Notes: generated from the letters alone by a model not told the origin. Numbered from the stretch's first letter, positions 7,513-16,481 are shown. The stretch: DNA of 64,000 bases from CAZQXD01 sp964597315 (GCA_964597315.1 CAZQXD010000009.1:1-64000); one strand, 5' to 3'. A program made the numbers and translations.

Positions 7513-9459
7513 ATGTCATCAGTCAGCTTCCAGGTTTCGGACCAAATCGACTCTCACCCCGAGATCGCCATCGGTTCGTTCACCATCAACCCGGACTCGC
7601 CCACCTTCGTGATTGCCGAGATCGGTCTCAACCACAACGGCTGCCTGGAGCGGGCCAGGCAACTGGTGGACGCGGCGGCTCAGGCCGGAGCCAACTGCGC
7701 CAAGTTTCAAATGCGCCACCTGGACCGGCTCTACGCCAACGGTGGCGACCCGGACGATAGCCGCGAGGATCTAGGCTCCCAATATGTGCTGAATCTGCTC
7801 TCCCGCTTCCAACTGGACACCAAAGCCATGTACCAGGTGTTCGACCATTGCCGGGCGCGGGGCATTCTGCCCCTATGCACCCCCTGGGATCTGCCCAGCG
7901 TGGAGGCCCTGGAAGCTTACGGCATGGCCGCCTACAAAGTGGCCTCCGCCGACCTTACCCACCCGGATCTGCTGCGGCGCATCGCCGCCACCGGCAAGCC
8001 CATGCTGGTCTCCACTGGCATGTCTACGGAAGTGGAGATAAGGGAGGCCGCCGACCTGCTAAGGCAATTGGGAGCGCCTTTCGTGCTGCTGCACTGCGTA
8101 TCCACCTATCCGGCTCCCTACAAAGACATTCAGTTACGCTATCTGGAGCGGCTGGGGGCCATCGGTCGCTGCCCAGTAGGTTATTCGGGTCATGAGCGGG
8201 GTTATGCCGTGGCTCTGGCGGCGGTGGCTCGAGGCGCCAAGGTGATCGAAAAACACTTCACCCTGGACCGGGAGCTGGAGGGCAACGACCACAAGGTCAG
8301 CCTACTGCCCGAAGAGTTCCGGGCCATGACCGCTGGCATCCGGGCCATCGAGGCGGCCTTGGGCAACGACGGGCCACGCGGCCTGGGACAAGGGGAACGC
8401 ATGAACCGGGAAACCCTGGCTAAAAGCCTGGTGGCCGCCCGCCCGCTAGGCGAGGGAGAGCTCATCACCCCGGAGGCGGTCACCACCCGCAGCCCCGGCA
8501 CCGGCCTGCAACCCAACCGCCGCCACCAGTTGCTGGGCCGACGGGTCGGACGGGATATTCCGGCCGGCGGTTGCTTCTTCGAATCCGATTTGTGCGACAC
8601 CGCGGTTCGGCCCCGTCCCTATCGGTTCCGCCGTCCCTGGGGTCTGCCGGTACGCTACCACGACTTCGCCACCCTGCGCCGACTGTCCAACCCGGATTTT
8701 CTGGAGTTTCATCTGAGTTATAAGGATCTGGAACTGGACCCGGAGCGGTTTTTAGAAGGACCTTATGAGCTTGGCCTAGTGGTGCATAGCCCGGATTTAT
8801 TCACCGGAGATCATCTCCTGAATCTGGCCGAGGCCGACCCTCGCCGCCGCCGCCGTTCGATCCGGGAACTGCAACGGGTGGTGGACCTAACCCGAACCCT
8901 AGCCCCCCGCTTCCGGCGGGCCGGGCGGCCCCTGGTCGTGGCCAGCCTGGGGGGGTTCAGCCGGGATCGCGCCCTGGACAAGGCCGAACGACCGGCCCTC
9001 TACGCCCAGGTGGCCAGGGCGCTGGGGGAAATCGACGCCGCCGGGGTGGAGATCATCCCCCAGACCTTGCCCCCCTTTCCCTGGTATCTGGGCGGCCAAC
9101 TCCACTGCAATCTGTTCGTGGACCCCCAGGATACGGCTAGCTTCTGCCGGGATCACGGCTATCGGCTGTGCCTGGACGTGGCTCATTCCAAACTGGCGGC
9201 CACCCACCTGGGAGCGCCCTTCGGGGACTGCGTGGAGCAACTCGCCCCCCTGGCCGCTCATCTGCATCTGGTGGACGCCGCCGGGGTGGATGGGGAGGGT
9301 TTACAGATTGGCGAGGGGGAAGTGGAGTTCCCCTATCTGGCCCGCCAACTGCAACGGCTGGCGCCGGGGGCCGGATTTATCCCCGAGATCTGGCAGGGCC
9401 ATAAGCTCCAGGGGGAAGGGTTCTGGACTGCCCTGGAGCGACTGGAGCGGTGGTTTTAG
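7513..9459 (+). CDS. NeuB-type nonulosonate synthase with SAF domain, fused to a TIM-barrel sugar isomerase-like domain
   Basis: A 648-residue fusion. Residues about 30-285 form the NeuB barrel: FVIAEIGLNHNG, KFQ, STGMST, LLHCVSTYPAP, YSGHERG and EKHFTLDR, the last two being typical of sialic, pseudaminic and legionaminic acid synthases that condense phosphoenolpyruvate with a 6-carbon amino sugar. Residues about 295-360 match the SAF (antifreeze-like) cap. Residues about 370-648 resemble xylose-isomerase/AP-endonuclease-2-like barrels (FLEFHLSYKDL, CLDVAHSKLA, HLHLVDAAG, EIWQGHK). Single-domain synthases are about 340-350 residues. The second half could isomerise or epimerise the sugar, but that is inference. 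The gene lies inside a co-directional sugar operon. Confidence 0.85.
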   Translation: MSSVSFQVSDQIDSHPEIAIGSFTINPDSPTFVIAEIGLNHNGCLERARQLVDAAAQAGANCAKFQMRHLDRLYANGGDPDDSREDLGSQYVLNLLSRFQLDTKAMYQVFDHCRARGILPLCTPWDLPSVEALEAYGMAAYKVASADLTHPDLLRRIAATGKPMLVSTGMSTEVEIREAADLLRQLGAPFVLLHCVSTYPAPYKDIQLRYLERLGAIGRCPVGYSGHERGYAVALAAVARGAKVIEKHFTLDRELEGNDHKVSLLPEEFRAMTAGIRAIEAALGNDGPRGLGQGERMNRETLAKSLVAARPLGEGELITPEAVTTRSPGTGLQPNRRHQLLGRRVGRDIPAGGCFFESDLCDTAVRPRPYRFRRPWGLPVRYHDFATLRRLSNPDFLEFHLSYKDLELDPERFLEGPYELGLVVHSPDLFTGDHLLNLAEADPRRRRRSIRELQRVVDLTRTLAPRFRRAGRPLVVASLGGFSRDRALDKAERPALYAQVARALGEIDAAGVEIIPQTLPPFPWYLGGQLHCNLFVDPQDTASFCRDHGYRLCLDVAHSKLAATHLGAPFGDCVEQLAPLAAHLHLVDAAGVDGEGLQIGEGEVEFPYLARQLQRLAPGAGFIPEIWQGHKLQGEGFWTALERLERWF

Positions 9460-9578
9460 ACCGCGTTTCATTGGTGCAGGAGAGGGGCCTACGGACCTAG
9501 GGAAACGCCAGCTCAAAAATGGGATTCAGCCCAATACCACTGCGGCCACAAGCCGCCATCAACCGGAGGACATAGCCC

Positions 9579-10715
9579 ATGACAGCACGCTCCCTGGCGG
9601 ACACAGCCTCGTCGGGCAACGCCAGCCACGCGGCCCGCTGGCGGACCTGGTACGGCCGCCTGCAAACCACCTGGGACTACCATCGGGCGCTGCAGACCTT
9701 CGGACGCCGTGACGAGCCGGGTCGGTGCTGGAACCACTGCGCCGAGATTTTTCGGGATGGCCGCTTCACCGCCCACTTCGAGCCAGCCATGGCCAGCGCC
9801 TGGCAAAGCTTTCTGGCCACCATCCGTCGCCCACCGCGCCGGTCGGTGTGGTATGACCGGCCCACGGGGACCTGCTTCGGCAACGACCTGAGCTGTCTGA
9901 ACGCCACCAGCCTGGAGGCGTTTCTGCTCACCGGTCCGAGGGAGATGCCCGACCACGCCAAGGTAGGCCGGCGCTTCGTCAAAAACTACTTCGGCAAGGC
10001 CCTGGGCGCGGAAACCGTGGAAAACAGCGAAGTGATTTATCAAGCCCATCCGGGGCTAGATCAGTTCCGAGACGCCAAGCTGCTGCTGGTGGGGGCCGGT
10101 CCCACCACCACCGAAGTAGCCTGGGACCCGGCTGATTACGATTTCGTCTGGTCCTGCAATCATTTTTATCTGGGCGCGCCCCTGCGGGACGTGGAAGTGG
10201 CCCTGGCCACCCTGGGGGACGAAGTGGATATCTCTCCCGCCAACTGGCGGCTGCGGGGGTATCTCACGGAGCATCCCCGGCTCCTGGTGGGCTTTGAGAA
10301 TACCCACCGGCCCATTGCCGGTATCCAAGCCCTGGCCCGCTCCTATCCTGGGCGGGTGTTCTACGCCCATGGCCGCTACCGGGGCAAAATCGGCACCCTG
10401 CCCCGGCTGTTGTGCCTGGCGGTGCTGCTGGGCGCCCGGGAGATTCATCTGGTGGGCATGGACGGCATGGGTCCGGCCACCCGCCGGGGCGACCCCCAGA
10501 ACCATGCCTTTCAGAAGGAGAAACCGTTCGGCCAAGGCACCCTGGACTACGACGTGTTCCGGCGCCATTTCGTGATGCTTTGGGACTATGTCCTCAATGA
10601 CTTGGGCGCCGCTGGCCGGGTGCGCTTCCAGAATTTGGGGGAAGGGCACCCCCTAAACCAGTCCACGGATATTTCCCGTCAGGTCTTTCCCCGGGTGCGC
10701 CATGAAAGCCCTTGA
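9579..10715 (+). CDS. MptE/Maf (DUF115)- or GT42-like protein, putative nonulosonate transferase
   Basis: A 378-residue protein I recognise only in part. From residue about 165 it reads LLLVGAGPTTTEV, then YDFVWSCNHFYLG, then LGAREIHLVGMDG and NHAFQKEKPF. The first block resembles the GxGPS nucleotide-binding start of both MptE/Maf (DUF115) proteins and GT42 sialyltransferases. The second resembles the FRxNxFY stretch of GT42 enzymes. Both families handle CMP- or nucleotide-linked sugars, and the next gene makes a CMP-sugar. The N-terminal 150 residues match nothing I know. An ACCGGAGGA ribosome site precedes the ATG. The last 14 bases overlap the cytidylyltransferase gene, which implies coupling. 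Confidence 0.5.
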   Translation: MTARSLADTASSGNASHAARWRTWYGRLQTTWDYHRALQTFGRRDEPGRCWNHCAEIFRDGRFTAHFEPAMASAWQSFLATIRRPPRRSVWYDRPTGTCFGNDLSCLNATSLEAFLLTGPREMPDHAKVGRRFVKNYFGKALGAETVENSEVIYQAHPGLDQFRDAKLLLVGAGPTTTEVAWDPADYDFVWSCNHFYLGAPLRDVEVALATLGDEVDISPANWRLRGYLTEHPRLLVGFENTHRPIAGIQALARSYPGRVFYAHGRYRGKIGTLPRLLCLAVLLGAREIHLVGMDGMGPATRRGDPQNHAFQKEKPFGQGTLDYDVFRRHFVMLWDYVLNDLGAAGRVRFQNLGEGHPLNQSTDISRQVFPRVRHESP

Positions 10716-11394
10716 CGACATCGCCGTCATCGTCCAGGCCCGGCTAGGTTCCCAGCGGGTGCCCCGGAAAATGCTTCGACCCTTCGTCGGCACCACCTTG
10801 CTGGACATTACCCTGGACACCCTCGCACAGGTCACGGCGCTGGTCCCGGAGAACCTGGTTCTCTGCGTCCATGAGCCGGAACTGGTGGCGGTGGGAGAAC
10901 GCCACGGGGTACGGATATTCCACCGCAGCGCCCGTTCGGCGGCCTCCGAGGGCCAACCCATGGCCGAGCTGTACGAGTGGTGGAACCGCCTGCCCCAAAC
11001 CTATGGGGTGCTGGTCAACGCCTGCCTGCCCTTTCTGCGGGCCGCCACCATCGACGCCTTTATCCGACAGTATGCCGCCAGCCCGGCGGAGGGTCTGTTC
11101 GGGGTGATCGAGCGGCGCAATTACTTCTGGGATCAGAACGGGGCGCTGCTCACGGCCTTGCCGGGGGAGCGGGCGGTGATGAATACCAAGACCGTGGGCG
11201 TGACCTATGAGGCCGCCCATGCCTTGTACGCCGGCCGCCTGGCGCGGATCGGCGAGGGGGTGTGGATGGGCCGGCTGGACCGGCCTGGTGAAGTGGAATT
11301 GTTCCCCATGGCGGAAGAAGAATGCCTGGATATCGATTATCCCTGGCAATTCCATCTGGCGGAATGCTGGTATCGCGACCGATTCGGAGGGTGA
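10702..11394 (+). CDS. CMP-sugar synthetase (acylneuraminate cytidylyltransferase family)
   Basis: A 230-residue nucleotidyltransferase. It opens with IAVIVQARLGSQRVPRKML, the CTP-binding signature of the KdsB/NeuA/SpsF group. LVNACLPFLRAATID and the C-terminal ECLDIDYPWQFHLAE agree with the CMP-acylneuraminate synthetase pattern, in which Asp residues bind magnesium. It would activate the sugar acid made by the NeuB-type enzyme as its CMP form. It overlaps the preceding gene by 14 bp and ends 4 bp before the PhyH gene. KDO activation is possible from sequence alone, but the neighbouring NeuB-type synthase favours a nonulosonic acid. Confidence 0.85.
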   Translation: MKALDDIAVIVQARLGSQRVPRKMLRPFVGTTLLDITLDTLAQVTALVPENLVLCVHEPELVAVGERHGVRIFHRSARSAASEGQPMAELYEWWNRLPQTYGVLVNACLPFLRAATIDAFIRQYAASPAEGLFGVIERRNYFWDQNGALLTALPGERAVMNTKTVGVTYEAAHALYAGRLARIGEGVWMGRLDRPGEVELFPMAEEECLDIDYPWQFHLAECWYRDRFGG

Positions 11395-11398
11395 CCCC

Positions 11399-12304
11399 AT
11401 GCACTGGTACGACGCTGACGATGATCGCTGCTATTACGGCGGCCGGGAGTCCATTGATTTTTACCACCGACAACTCCAGGAGCGGCGCCGCCGCTATCCT
11501 CGGGACTGGGTGGACCGCTACCCGGAGGTGGCCGCCGAGCTGGAGGAGAAAGGCTATTGCGTACTGCGCCAGGTCTTTGACGCCGACACCCTGTACCGGC
11601 TCCGGGCCGAGGCGGAGGCGGCGCTCCAAGACCCCAGGCTGCTCAAAAAGAACGACGCCAATATGCAGATGATCGGCCACCCCCTGCTGAACCTGCCCAC
11701 GGCTTTCGAGATCGCTTTCGATGATCTGCTAGCGGACATCGCCGCGTCCTATTTTCACTGCCTGCCCGGAGTGGGTACGGTGAATCTACGCAAAAGTTTC
11801 GTCAATGATCTGCCGCCTGTGGAAACCATGCTCTGGCATTCCGATAAAAACGCCCCCCGGTTTCTGAAGTTCTTTTTTTATCTCAACGATGTGGACCTGG
11901 ACGGCGGGCCGTTTACCTATATGGAAGGCAGCCACAAGCTGAAATTCGAAGGCTGGCTGGACAAGTACCGCTGGAGTCACGAGGAAATCGTCGAACGTTA
12001 TGGCCAGGAACGCATCCGTTATTTGACCGCTCGGGTGGGGGACGTGGTCATCGCCAACACCACCGGATTTCACAGGGGCGCCAAGCCCCGGGTCCGGGAG
12101 CGGTTGATGTATACCGTGGACTACGGCATCCATGTGGAGCTGGGTTCCGGGGATAAGCGGTTTCATATCGCCGAGGAGGATTTCCGAACCCTTCCCGCCC
12201 ATAAACAACCCCTGGCGGATTTTCTATTGACCGTGCCCCGGGAGCGGGCCAGTGACGCCAACCGCGCCCTCCAAGCCCATGCCGCCCGCATCACCTGGGA
12301 GTAA
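11399..12304 (+). CDS. Phytanoyl-CoA dioxygenase (PhyH)-family oxygenase
   Basis: A 301-residue Fe(II)/2-oxoglutarate-dependent oxygenase. The iron ligands are visible: His147-x-Asp149 in WHSDKN and distal His225 in TTGFHRGAKP, with a nearby Arg to hold 2-oxoglutarate. The frame is open about 64 codons upstream, inside the previous gene; I chose the ATG at 11399, preceded by CGGAGGGTGA. PhyH members in polysaccharide clusters are thought to hydroxylate sugars, lipids or small metabolites. The position between a CMP-sugar synthetase and a methyltransferase suggests tailoring of the glycan. Confidence 0.85.
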   Translation: MHWYDADDDRCYYGGRESIDFYHRQLQERRRRYPRDWVDRYPEVAAELEEKGYCVLRQVFDADTLYRLRAEAEAALQDPRLLKKNDANMQMIGHPLLNLPTAFEIAFDDLLADIAASYFHCLPGVGTVNLRKSFVNDLPPVETMLWHSDKNAPRFLKFFFYLNDVDLDGGPFTYMEGSHKLKFEGWLDKYRWSHEEIVERYGQERIRYLTARVGDVVIANTTGFHRGAKPRVRERLMYTVDYGIHVELGSGDKRFHIAEEDFRTLPAHKQPLADFLLTVPRERASDANRALQAHAARITWE

Positions 12305-12309
12305 CGCCC

Positions 12310-13095
12310 ATGCGCCCGCGCCGATTCTTTGTCGACTGCGGCGCCCACCAGGGGACGTCGGTACGGTTTTTCCGGCACGTTTATCCCCAGGGGGCGCGAT
12401 ACACCATTTACAGCTTCGAGGCCAACCCCCAATTCAACCGCTATTTCCAGGAGCTGCCGGATGTGCATTTTTTCAACGCGGCGGTCTGGACCCATGATGG
12501 GGAGTTGACGTTTTATAACAACGGCGGCGGCGCCTCGTCGGTGATCGAGGGCAAAGCCATGGCCGGGGGCTTTCAAGACCGGCGTCTGACCGTACCCTGC
12601 ATGGACCTGAGCCGCTGGCTGCGGCGGGAGTTTTTGAGGGAGGACTACATCATTCTGAAAATGGATATCGAAGGGGCCGAATACGCGGTGCTGGAGAAAA
12701 TGATCCAGGATCGCAGTATCGACTATATCGACAAGCTATATATTGAGTGGCATTGCGCCAAGACCGGGGGCGAAATCCCCATCGAGCAACACTTACGGGT
12801 CCTCGAAACCCTGGTGGACCGGGGCCTGATTCCTTATAAGTGGGCCGCCGCCGAGGCCCTGGCCGCCGCCGCCAGTGGGGACGGGTCCCGGCTGACGCCC
12901 GAGCAGCTATGCCAGCCGGCCACCACGGGACGGGAGGGGAAAATGATCCCCCCCCATGAACAGGATCGCTACCAGTCCATTCAAAAGCGAGTCAGGCTCC
13001 ATCAGGTTCTGGAAGCCCGGCTGCGCCTGGCCCGGACCGCGAAGCCGCCCCCTGGGCAGGCAAGTCCCCTGACGGTGGGAAAACTGGCAGTCTAA
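12310..13095 (+). CDS. FkbM-family SAM-dependent methyltransferase
   Basis: A 261-residue protein. The SAM-binding motif DCGAHQGTSVRFF is at about 9-21. The FkbM signature LKMDIEGAEYAVLEKM, with the acidic metal/SAM site, follows at about residue 117. FkbM enzymes O-methylate sugars and polyketides. The C-terminal 80 residues are basic, Ala-rich and apparently not part of the core fold. It begins 5 bp after the PhyH gene and closes the glycan operon. A role in methylating the sugar made upstream is inference. Confidence 0.85.
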   Translation: MRPRRFFVDCGAHQGTSVRFFRHVYPQGARYTIYSFEANPQFNRYFQELPDVHFFNAAVWTHDGELTFYNNGGGASSVIEGKAMAGGFQDRRLTVPCMDLSRWLRREFLREDYIILKMDIEGAEYAVLEKMIQDRSIDYIDKLYIEWHCAKTGGEIPIEQHLRVLETLVDRGLIPYKWAAAEALAAAASGDGSRLTPEQLCQPATTGREGKMIPPHEQDRYQSIQKRVRLHQVLEARLRLARTAKPPPGQASPLTVGKLAV

Positions 13096-13234
13096 AGCGG
13101 CGCCCCCGGCCAAGGCTTGTGGTGACTATCCGGCGGTCTTATCATGGGCGCCCTTGCGCCGTTCCTCGGCGTCATCTGGATTCCGAACCGCATCATCCCG
13201 GAATCCCCAGCAAGCCTTTGGAGGACTCACGTAC

Positions 13235-13840
13235 ATGTTCAAGCGAATCGGTACCACGGCCCTGCTGTGCTGCGCCCTGGCGCCCCTGGCCGGGCAAGCC
13301 GCGGACAAAGACGGCCGCTTCGCCGTAAAGGGTCTGGGGCGCGCCACCTGCACCCAGTTTCTCGACAATGCTAACAAGCCCCAAGAGTCCATGCTGGCTC
13401 TGCAACTGTGGCTGGACGGCTATCTGACCGCCCTCAACCAGGGATTGCCGGAGACTTACGACGTGGCCTCCTGGGTCAGCACCCCGCTGCTGGCCAAAAA
13501 TATCGCCGATTTCTGCGCCTCCAAGCCCAGCCCCGACCCTGAACTGGTGGCCCTGGCCAACGAACTGGTGCGCCGACTGGCGCCAGAGCGTCTGCAAACC
13601 GAATCGCCCTTGGTGGACATCAAAGTGGGTGACAAGCAGGGCAAGATCTACAAGGACACCCTGCGCCGCGCCCAGCAGGCCCTCAAGGACAAGGGCCACT
13701 ACAGGGGCGCCGCCGATGGCCTGTTCGGACCCCAAACCCGGTCAGCCTTCGAAGCTTTCCAGAAAGCCGAGCAGTTGCAGGTCACTGGCGTACCGGATCA
13801 GCCCACACTGATCAAGCTGTTACAGCCAGCCGGCGGCTGA
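13235..13840 (+). CDS. Secreted protein with C-terminal peptidoglycan-binding domain
   Basis: A 201-residue protein. A signal peptide ends near AGQAAD, around residue 23. The middle (about 35-100) has two Cys residues, ATCTQFL and IADFCASK, spaced as in HdeA/Rap1a-like small periplasmic domains. The C-terminal 60 residues fit PG_binding_1: QQALKDKGHYRGAADGLFGPQTRSA, then FQ, then VTGVPDQPTLIKLL. I chose the ATG at 13235 because TTTGGAGG lies at good spacing. It is likely periplasmic and wall-associated. It is not clearly part of the upstream glycan operon, as 139 bp separate them. Confidence 0.8.
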   Translation: MFKRIGTTALLCCALAPLAGQAADKDGRFAVKGLGRATCTQFLDNANKPQESMLALQLWLDGYLTALNQGLPETYDVASWVSTPLLAKNIADFCASKPSPDPELVALANELVRRLAPERLQTESPLVDIKVGDKQGKIYKDTLRRAQQALKDKGHYRGAADGLFGPQTRSAFEAFQKAEQLQVTGVPDQPTLIKLLQPAGG

Positions 13841-13848
13841 TCCCCCCG

Positions 13849-13872
13849 GAGCGGGGCCGACCGGCCCCGCTC
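13849..13872. terminator. Bidirectional terminator-like hairpin
   Basis: GAGCGGGGCC / GGCCCCGCTC, a perfect 10-bp stem with loop GACC, lies exactly between the convergent stops at 13840 and 13873. No T-run follows, so its strength is uncertain. Confidence 0.6.
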
Positions 13873-15141
13873 TCAGACCAAACCCTCGAAGGGCTGCACC
13901 TCCACCAGGCTGCCGGCCTCCAGGTCGCCGGTCTCGTGGGGTAGCACGATAAAGCAATTGGCCCGGCTCATGGAACTGAGTATCCCCGACCCCTGGGCCC
14001 CCGTGCTGCTCACCCTCAAGACGCCATCCGCATCCCACGCCATCACCCCCCGCTGGAACTCGGTGCGTCCCGGGCGTTTTTTGAGGCGGTTTCGGCAGGG
14101 CGCCCGAACCCGTACCGGGGTCACATCGTCCTGGCCCATCATCCGTCGCAGGGCCGGTTGAACGAACTGGTAGAAGGTCACCATCACCGAGACGGGATTG
14201 CCGGGCAGTCCGAAAAACACCGCTCCGCCCACCCGTCCGAAGGCCAGGGGCCGACCGGGCTTCATGGCGATCTTCCAGAAATCCACGGCCCCCAGTTCGG
14301 CGAGAATGTCCTTGACAAAATCCGCCTCTCCCACCGACACCCCACCGGAAGTGATCACTGCGTCAGCGTTGGCGGCGGCGTCCCGAAAAGCCCGCCGCAG
14401 GGCTTCTGGGCGGTCCCTGACCACCCCCATGTCCAGCACCTCCACCCCGAGCCGGGTCAGCATGCCGTACAGGGTGTAGCGGTTGCTGTCGTAGATCTCT
14501 CCCGTAGCCAACACCTCGCCGACGGAACGCAGTTCATCGCCGGTGGAAAAAAACGCCACCCGGGGTCGACGCCAAACCCTCACCTCCGCCACCCCCAGGG
14601 AAGCCAGCAGGCCCAGTTCGGCGGGATGCAACCGCGACCCCGGCTCCAGCACCACGCCGCCCCGAGGCAAGTCCTCCCCGGCGCGGCGCACGTTCTGGCC
14701 AGGCCGATGGCCGGAACCGATACGCACCCGCTCCCCATCCCGTTCGGCGTGTTCCTGCATCACCACCGTATCGGACCCTTCGGGCAGGACCGCCCCAGTC
14801 ATGATCCGCACCGCCGCGCCCGGCGTCACGACGCCGGTGTAGGGGGCGCCCGCCAGGGCAGCGCCCAGCACGTCCAGGACCACGCTGCCCTCCGTCGGCA
14901 GATCGGCCCCGCGCAGGGCATAGCCATCCATGGCCGAGTTGGTATGGGCGGGCACGTCGAGGGGGGAAATCACCGTTTCGGCCAGCACCCGATCCAGGGC
15001 CTGGCGCAAAGCCACCCGCTGGTAGCCGGTGAGGGGCCGCACCAGGCCGTCGATCCGGGCCATAGCCGCCGCCACCGGCAGGGAATTGGGATCATGGTCA
15101 TCGGCGCAACTGGCCTGTCCAATCGGGGTATCCATAGTCAT
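13873..15141 (-). CDS. moeA: Molybdopterin molybdenumtransferase MoeA
   Basis: A 422-residue protein, close to the usual 400-410. It inserts molybdate into adenylated molybdopterin. Visible hallmarks are PAHTNSAMDGYA near residue 62, RIMTGAVLPEGSDTVVMQE, FFSTGDEL, and ITSGGVSVGEADFVKD followed by MKPGRPLAFG and FFGLPGNPVSVMVTF. All core motifs are intact. The start overlaps the end of mobB by 4 bases, so the two are translationally coupled. Together with mobB it serves molybdoenzymes encoded elsewhere. Confidence 0.95.
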   Translation of the reverse strand: MTMDTPIGQASCADDHDPNSLPVAAAMARIDGLVRPLTGYQRVALRQALDRVLAETVISPLDVPAHTNSAMDGYALRGADLPTEGSVVLDVLGAALAGAPYTGVVTPGAAVRIMTGAVLPEGSDTVVMQEHAERDGERVRIGSGHRPGQNVRRAGEDLPRGGVVLEPGSRLHPAELGLLASLGVAEVRVWRRPRVAFFSTGDELRSVGEVLATGEIYDSNRYTLYGMLTRLGVEVLDMGVVRDRPEALRRAFRDAAANADAVITSGGVSVGEADFVKDILAELGAVDFWKIAMKPGRPLAFGRVGGAVFFGLPGNPVSVMVTFYQFVQPALRRMMGQDDVTPVRVRAPCRNRLKKRPGRTEFQRGVMAWDADGVLRVSSTGAQGSGILSSMSRANCFIVLPHETGDLEAGSLVEVQPFEGLV

Positions 15142-15674
15142 TCGAGGTCGTTTTCAAGTCGATGGACCGTCAGGCGCCGGAGCAGAAAGCCGGCTACTGC
15201 GGCGGGATCGTTGATATCCAACACGGGCACCGCCAGCGGCCCGTAGTCGTTCCGGTCGCCGACCAGGGCCAACACCTCTGGGTCCAGGAGGTCTGGGGGC
15301 GGTGTTCCGCTATCCGCCCGGTGCAATAGAATACGCGGCAACGGCAGGCTGGAAAAACCCTCCACTAGCACCAAATCCAGCTCTTCCGACGCGCTATGCT
15401 GAAACAGCGTCTCCAGGCACGGGCGCCGACCCTGGGGATGCTCGTCCACCAGGGCCGAACAATCCTCCGAAGTCAGTAACAGCCGCGCAACCCCCGCTTT
15501 ACGCAATTCATAGCTGTCCTTGCCGGGTATATCCACATCGAAATCGTCCCGGGCCTGTTTGACCACTCCGATTCGCAAGCCCCGGGCCAGCAACAGGGGA
15601 ATCACCTTGCGCAATAGGGTGGTCTTGCCGGTGCCGCTGGCTGCGGCAAAACCAATGATCGCGGGACCCACCAT
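15138..15674 (-). CDS. mobB: Molybdopterin-guanine dinucleotide biosynthesis adaptor MobB
   Basis: A 178-residue P-loop GTP-binding protein that supports MobA in making molybdopterin guanine dinucleotide. Walker A is ASGTGKTT near residue 15. VVKQARDDFDVDIPGKDSYELRKAG is the conserved MobB stretch, and LVLVEGFSSLPLPRI follows. It begins 3 bp after the thiD stop and overlaps moeA by 4 bp, giving an operon thiD-mobB-moeA on the minus strand. Confidence 0.93.
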   Translation of the reverse strand: MVGPAIIGFAAASGTGKTTLLRKVIPLLLARGLRIGVVKQARDDFDVDIPGKDSYELRKAGVARLLLTSEDCSALVDEHPQGRRPCLETLFQHSASEELDLVLVEGFSSLPLPRILLHRADSGTPPPDLLDPEVLALVGDRNDYGPLAVPVLDINDPAAVAGFLLRRLTVHRLENDLE

Positions 15675-15677
15675 GGC

Positions 15678-16481
15678 TCAATCCTTGAAAGGACGAACGG
15701 TGTGCCAGTGGTTGAGCGGTCCCCAGCCCCCACCCAGTCTTGGAGCGAGGCGGATCGCCTCCCGCACGTAGGCGAGCGCTTGGCGCACCGCTTCGGGCAA
15801 TTCCCGGCCCTCAGCCAGGCCGGCGGCAATAGCCGAGGCCAGGGTGCAGCCGGTGCCGTTGGTGTGGTCCGTCTCCTGACGGGGGGAGGAAAAGCGCAGC
15901 TTACCCCGCTCACAGATCAGCAGATCGTGGACGGTATCGCCGTGCAGACCCCCACCTTTCAACAACACCGCTCCCGGCCCCATGTCCAGCAGCCGCCGGG
16001 CGGCGTCCAGCATATCGTTAACGTCCCGGATCTGGCGGCCGCTCAGGGTTTCGGCTTCGGGAATATTGGGGGTTATGATCGTCGCCCTGGGAATCAGGCG
16101 ACGCACCAGGGTCTCCTGGGCAGCCGGGTCCAGCAGAACTTCTCCACCTTTGGCGTACATCACCGGGTCCACCACCAGGGGCACGGTCGGAGCCAGCGTC
16201 TCAAGTACGTCCACCACGGTGTCGATAACCGCGCTGGTGTGCAGCATCCCGGTTTTGATACAGTCGGCGCCGATGTCATCCAGCACCAGACTCATCTGCT
16301 GGGCGATGAAATTGGGTTCTACCCCCAGCACCCCGTATACGCCGCGGGTGTTCTGGGCAGTCAGGGCGGTAATGGCGGTGGCGCCGTAACAGCCCAGGGC
16401 GGTCACTGTTTTCAGATCCGCCTGGATGCCAGCCGCGCCCCCGGAATCCGAACCCGCTACGATCAACACTCGTCCGACCAT
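15678..16481 (-). CDS. thiD: Hydroxymethylpyrimidine/phosphomethylpyrimidine kinase ThiD
   Basis: A 267-residue ribokinase-fold kinase of thiamine synthesis. The start reads VLIVAGSDSGGAAGIQADLKT, the pyrimidine-binding entry motif. DPVMYAKGGEVLL, TPNIPEAETL, and HTNGTGCTLASAIAAGLAEG, the anion hole with catalytic Cys/Asp surroundings, are all present. I used the ATG at 16481 because the family starts there; the frame is open far upstream without similarity. It leads the operon with mobB and moeA, a linkage with no obvious pathway logic. Confidence 0.94.
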   Translation of the reverse strand: MVGRVLIVAGSDSGGAAGIQADLKTVTALGCYGATAITALTAQNTRGVYGVLGVEPNFIAQQMSLVLDDIGADCIKTGMLHTSAVIDTVVDVLETLAPTVPLVVDPVMYAKGGEVLLDPAAQETLVRRLIPRATIITPNIPEAETLSGRQIRDVNDMLDAARRLLDMGPGAVLLKGGGLHGDTVHDLLICERGKLRFSSPRQETDHTNGTGCTLASAIAAGLAEGRELPEAVRQALAYVREAIRLAPRLGGGWGPLNHWHTVRPFKD

